The notes beneath the pieces are model-generated. The model did no database searches and had not been told where the DNA came from. It saw only the letters and a program-made list of their open reading frames with translations. From assembly GCA_036518955.1 (NCBI GenBank), contig DATDMG010000351.1, positions 1 through 16,413 on the forward strand: 16,413 nt of DNA, written 5' to 3'. Of the stretch, positions 14,533 to 16,413 are shown piece after piece (position 1 is the stretch's first letter; each line of letters begins with the position of its first letter). A program made the translations under genes and the position numbers. The stretch comes from DATDMG01 sp036518955. Its GTDB lineage: Bacteria; Actinomycetota; Actinomycetes; Actinomycetales; Kineosporiaceae.

Positions 14533-14550
14533 GGCGCGATGCGCCGCGCC
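14533..14550 (-). terminator. Weak hairpin after the M23 hydrolase gene
   Basis: GGCGCG and CGCGCC pair with a six-base loop directly after the stop at 14552. The stem is short and no U-run follows; a partial terminator between the hydrolase and smpB is possible. Confidence 0.3.
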
Positions 14551-14551
14551 G

Positions 14552-15811
14552 TCAGAGGTAGTTCATGGGGTTCACGTAGCGGCCGTCCAGCAGGGTCTCG
14601 AAGTGCAGGTGACAGCCGGTCGACAGCCCGGTCGTCCCGGAGTAGGCGATGAGTTGACCGCGGCGCACCGACCCGCCCCGCACCAGGATGCTCGACAGGT
14701 GGTTGTACGTGGTCGCCAGGTCCCCGCCGCCGACCTCTCCGTGATCGATGACCACCCGGTTCCCGTACCCGCCCGCCGGCCCGGCACTGACGATGTCGCC
14801 GTCCGCCGCGGCCCGGACCGGCGTCCCGCACGGCACCCCGAAGTCGACGCCGGTGTGCATCCGGTAGATGTGCAGGATGGGGTGGTACCGCATGCCGAAC
14901 CCCGACGTGATCGGGCCCTCGGCGGCGAACGCCAGGAACCCGGACGACGGCGGAGGCAGCCACCCACTGCCGTGCCGACGGCGAGCCGCCTCGGCCGCTG
15001 CCTTGGCCCGGGCGATCAGGATCGCCTGCAGCTTGGCCTGCTCGGCCTCCAGCTCGCCCAACCGCTGCTTCTCCGCGTCGATCTTGCTTTGGACGGCGGC
15101 GGCCTCGGCGGACTGATCGGCCACCAGCGTGACGATCCGGGCCTGGGCGTCCGCGGCGTCCCGCTCCGCCGCTGACCGGGCGACGACGACGAGCTCCGAC
15201 TGGTGCTTGATCTCGGCGATCTGGGCCCGGAGCGCGTCGAGCTTGGCCGATCGCGCCCGCAGCTCGGCCTGCTGGACGGACAGCCGCTGGATGGCCCCGC
15301 TCTCCGCCCGCAGAGCGACGCCGGCGATCGCGATCCGGTCGGTGAACTGCTCAGGGGTGGTTGCCTGCAGCGCGACCGACAGCCCACTCAACCCGGTGCC
15401 GACGTAGGTGTCCCGGGCGATCTGACCGAGCGCCTGGCGGCTGCGTTCCGCGGCGAGCTGCTCCGCGGCGAGGTCCTGCTGGGCCTGGCCGAGCTGGGCC
15501 TCGGCGAACTCCAGCTGCGCCGCCAGCTCGTGGTCGCGGGCGACGGCCTCGGCGCGGGCCGCCTGCGCCGCCGCGAACGCGGCCCGCGCCGCCGCGAGCT
15601 GCGCTTGCGATCCCTTGAGCGCCACCGCCACCCTGACCAGATCGTCGGCGGCACCCTCGAGATCCTCCTTGAGGTTCGCGATCTGCTGGTCGACGGATTG
15701 CTTCTGGTCGTCCACGGGGTCGGCGAAGGTCGCCGGCACAGCTCCCGGGACGGCGAGGAGCGCGCCCGCGACAAGAGTCACCGCGAGCAGCCGGACACCA
15801 CACGTCGGCAC
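14552..15811 (-). CDS. Coiled-coil M23 peptidoglycan endopeptidase (EnvC/RipC-like)
   Basis: A secreted cell-wall hydrolase or hydrolase activator. The GTG start at 15811 has GGGAGG nine bases upstream. Residues 1-30 are a signal peptide (core LLAVTLVAGALLAVPGA, cleavage near TFA/D). Residues 31-120 and 195-275 are heptad-like, rich in Ala, Gln, Glu and Leu, and form the long coiled coil typical of EnvC and of actinobacterial RipC. The LytM (M23) domain covers about 300-415, with HTGVDFG (His319, Asp323), NHL (His371) and GCHLHFE (His401, His403): the zinc and catalytic residues are all present, so it is likely an active enzyme rather than an activator only. It lies 99 bp downstream of ftsX; in this family FtsEX controls the coiled-coil hydrolase across the membrane during septum cleavage. 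Family length is normal. Confidence 0.93.
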   Translation of the reverse strand: MPTCGVRLLAVTLVAGALLAVPGAVPATFADPVDDQKQSVDQQIANLKEDLEGAADDLVRVAVALKGSQAQLAAARAAFAAAQAARAEAVARDHELAAQLEFAEAQLGQAQQDLAAEQLAAERSRQALGQIARDTYVGTGLSGLSVALQATTPEQFTDRIAIAGVALRAESGAIQRLSVQQAELRARSAKLDALRAQIAEIKHQSELVVVARSAAERDAADAQARIVTLVADQSAEAAAVQSKIDAEKQRLGELEAEQAKLQAILIARAKAAAEAARRRHGSGWLPPPSSGFLAFAAEGPITSGFGMRYHPILHIYRMHTGVDFGVPCGTPVRAAADGDIVSAGPAGGYGNRVVIDHGEVGGGDLATTYNHLSSILVRGGSVRRGQLIAYSGTTGLSTGCHLHFETLLDGRYVNPMNYL

Positions 15812-15910
15812 GGGCCGAACCCTCCCTGGTCGACCGGCGCCGGCGTCGGAGGTCCGGCGCGGCGCCGTCCCCCGAGACGGATGGTGTGCCCCGGCAGACT
15901 GCCCGGGCCA

Positions 15911-16413
15911 TCAAACCTTGAGGTACCGGCGCAGCGAGAGGAACGACGACACGCCAGCGATGAGCATTCCGAGCAGGAACATCCACGGCATCACCAGCGA
16001 GGCGTCCCCGACGCTGACCCAGTTGTCGATGAACCGCAGCGTGCCCTTCAACCAGCCCTGGATCGCGAACTTCGTGAACAGGATGAGGATCACGGACGCG
16101 ATGGCGGCGCCGGTGACCGCGGCGACCATGCTCTCCAGCACGAACGGCAGCTGGATCACCAGGTTCGAGGCGCCGACCAGCCGCATGATGCCGGTCTCCC
16201 GGCGACGGGTGAACGCGTTCAGGCGGATCGTCGTGGCGACGAGCAGCACGGAGCACACCAAGGTCAGTCCCGCCACGAACCAGGCACACCACTTCAGGCC
16301 GTTGAGCAGGGCGAACAGCCGGTCGAGCACCTGATTCTGGTCCTGCACGGTGTCGACTCCGGGCCGGTCCCGGAACTGTTGCGACACGACCTGGTACTGC
16401 TGCGGGTTCTTCA
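15911..16413 (-). CDS. ftsX: Cell-division protein FtsX, 5' partial
   Basis: FtsX is the membrane subunit of the FtsEX complex, which couples cytosolic ATP hydrolysis by FtsE to activation of a peptidoglycan hydrolase outside the membrane. The visible C-terminal 167 codons contain the end of the extracellular domain (QVVSQQFRDRPGVDTVQDQN), a transmembrane helix around KWCAWFVAGLTLVCSVLLVA, the conserved cytosolic RRRETGIMRLVGASN loop, a second helix (PFVLESMVAAVTGAAIASVI), and a last one near WMFLLGMLIAGVSSFLSLRR. The frame is open at the window edge; the internal GTG at 16387 is not the start because KNPQQYQV precedes it in frame. The adjoining M23 coiled-coil gene is its expected partner; ftsE should lie just outside the window. 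Confidence 0.95.
   Translation of the reverse strand, partial: KNPQQYQVVSQQFRDRPGVDTVQDQNQVLDRLFALLNGLKWCAWFVAGLTLVCSVLLVATTIRLNAFTRRRETGIMRLVGASNLVIQLPFVLESMVAAVTGAAIASVILILFTKFAIQGWLKGTLRFIDNWVSVGDASLVMPWMFLLGMLIAGVSSFLSLRRYLKV

Noticed and set aside
1..16413. CRISPR arrays, an rRNA operon or an integrase gene
   Set aside because: No regularly spaced repeats, no rRNA core sequences and no tyrosine or serine recombinase motifs were seen on either strand.

Overview
The window is strongly GC-rich and its genes use G or C at most third codon positions. The gene set (a DUF3039 protein beside YqgE/AlgH and a DEAD/DEAH helicase; ftsX, a LytM/M23 hydrolase, smpB and ssrA in a row) points to a high-GC actinobacterium. 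A soil or rock-dwelling lineage such as the Geodermatophilaceae or another Frankiales-like group is plausible, but the genus cannot be fixed from the sequence alone.

Left part (1-7715): an exopolysaccharide pair reads rightward, an O-antigen-ligase/polymerase-like membrane protein (cut by the window start) and a 4-bp-overlapping family 2 glycosyltransferase. Facing it is a leftward block: a PAP2-family membrane phosphatase or phosphotransferase, YqgE/AlgH, a small DUF3039 protein and a superfamily 2 helicase. Upstream of these is an unassigned leftward gene with helical-repeat character.

Middle part (7716-13470): gene-poor and visibly decayed. It holds a tract of 9-bp repeats, an isolated 13-bp inverted repeat, one intact gene for an exported protein with a C-terminal hydrophobic hairpin (8930-9955), a truncated histidine kinase that has lost its N-box asparagine, a PhoX-type alkaline phosphatase missing its front and its centre, two remnants of one IS256-family insertion sequence, and between those remnants an apparently intact gene for an 85-residue secreted peptide (12138-12395). 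The zone ends about 100 bp from the 3' end of the tmRNA gene, a common integration target, so an old degraded island is a reasonable reading. No attachment-site duplicate or integrase was found.

Right part (13477-16413), all leftward: ftsX (cut by the window end), a coiled-coil M23 peptidoglycan hydrolase of the FtsEX-activated type, smpB with a strong hairpin over its stop codon, and ssrA, whose tag reads ADAQQSDLALAA. This is a conserved cell-division and ribosome-rescue neighbourhood.

No complete undescribed system could be shown. The best candidates for novelty are the two exported proteins in the decayed zone and a nested inverted-repeat structure in the leader of yqgE.
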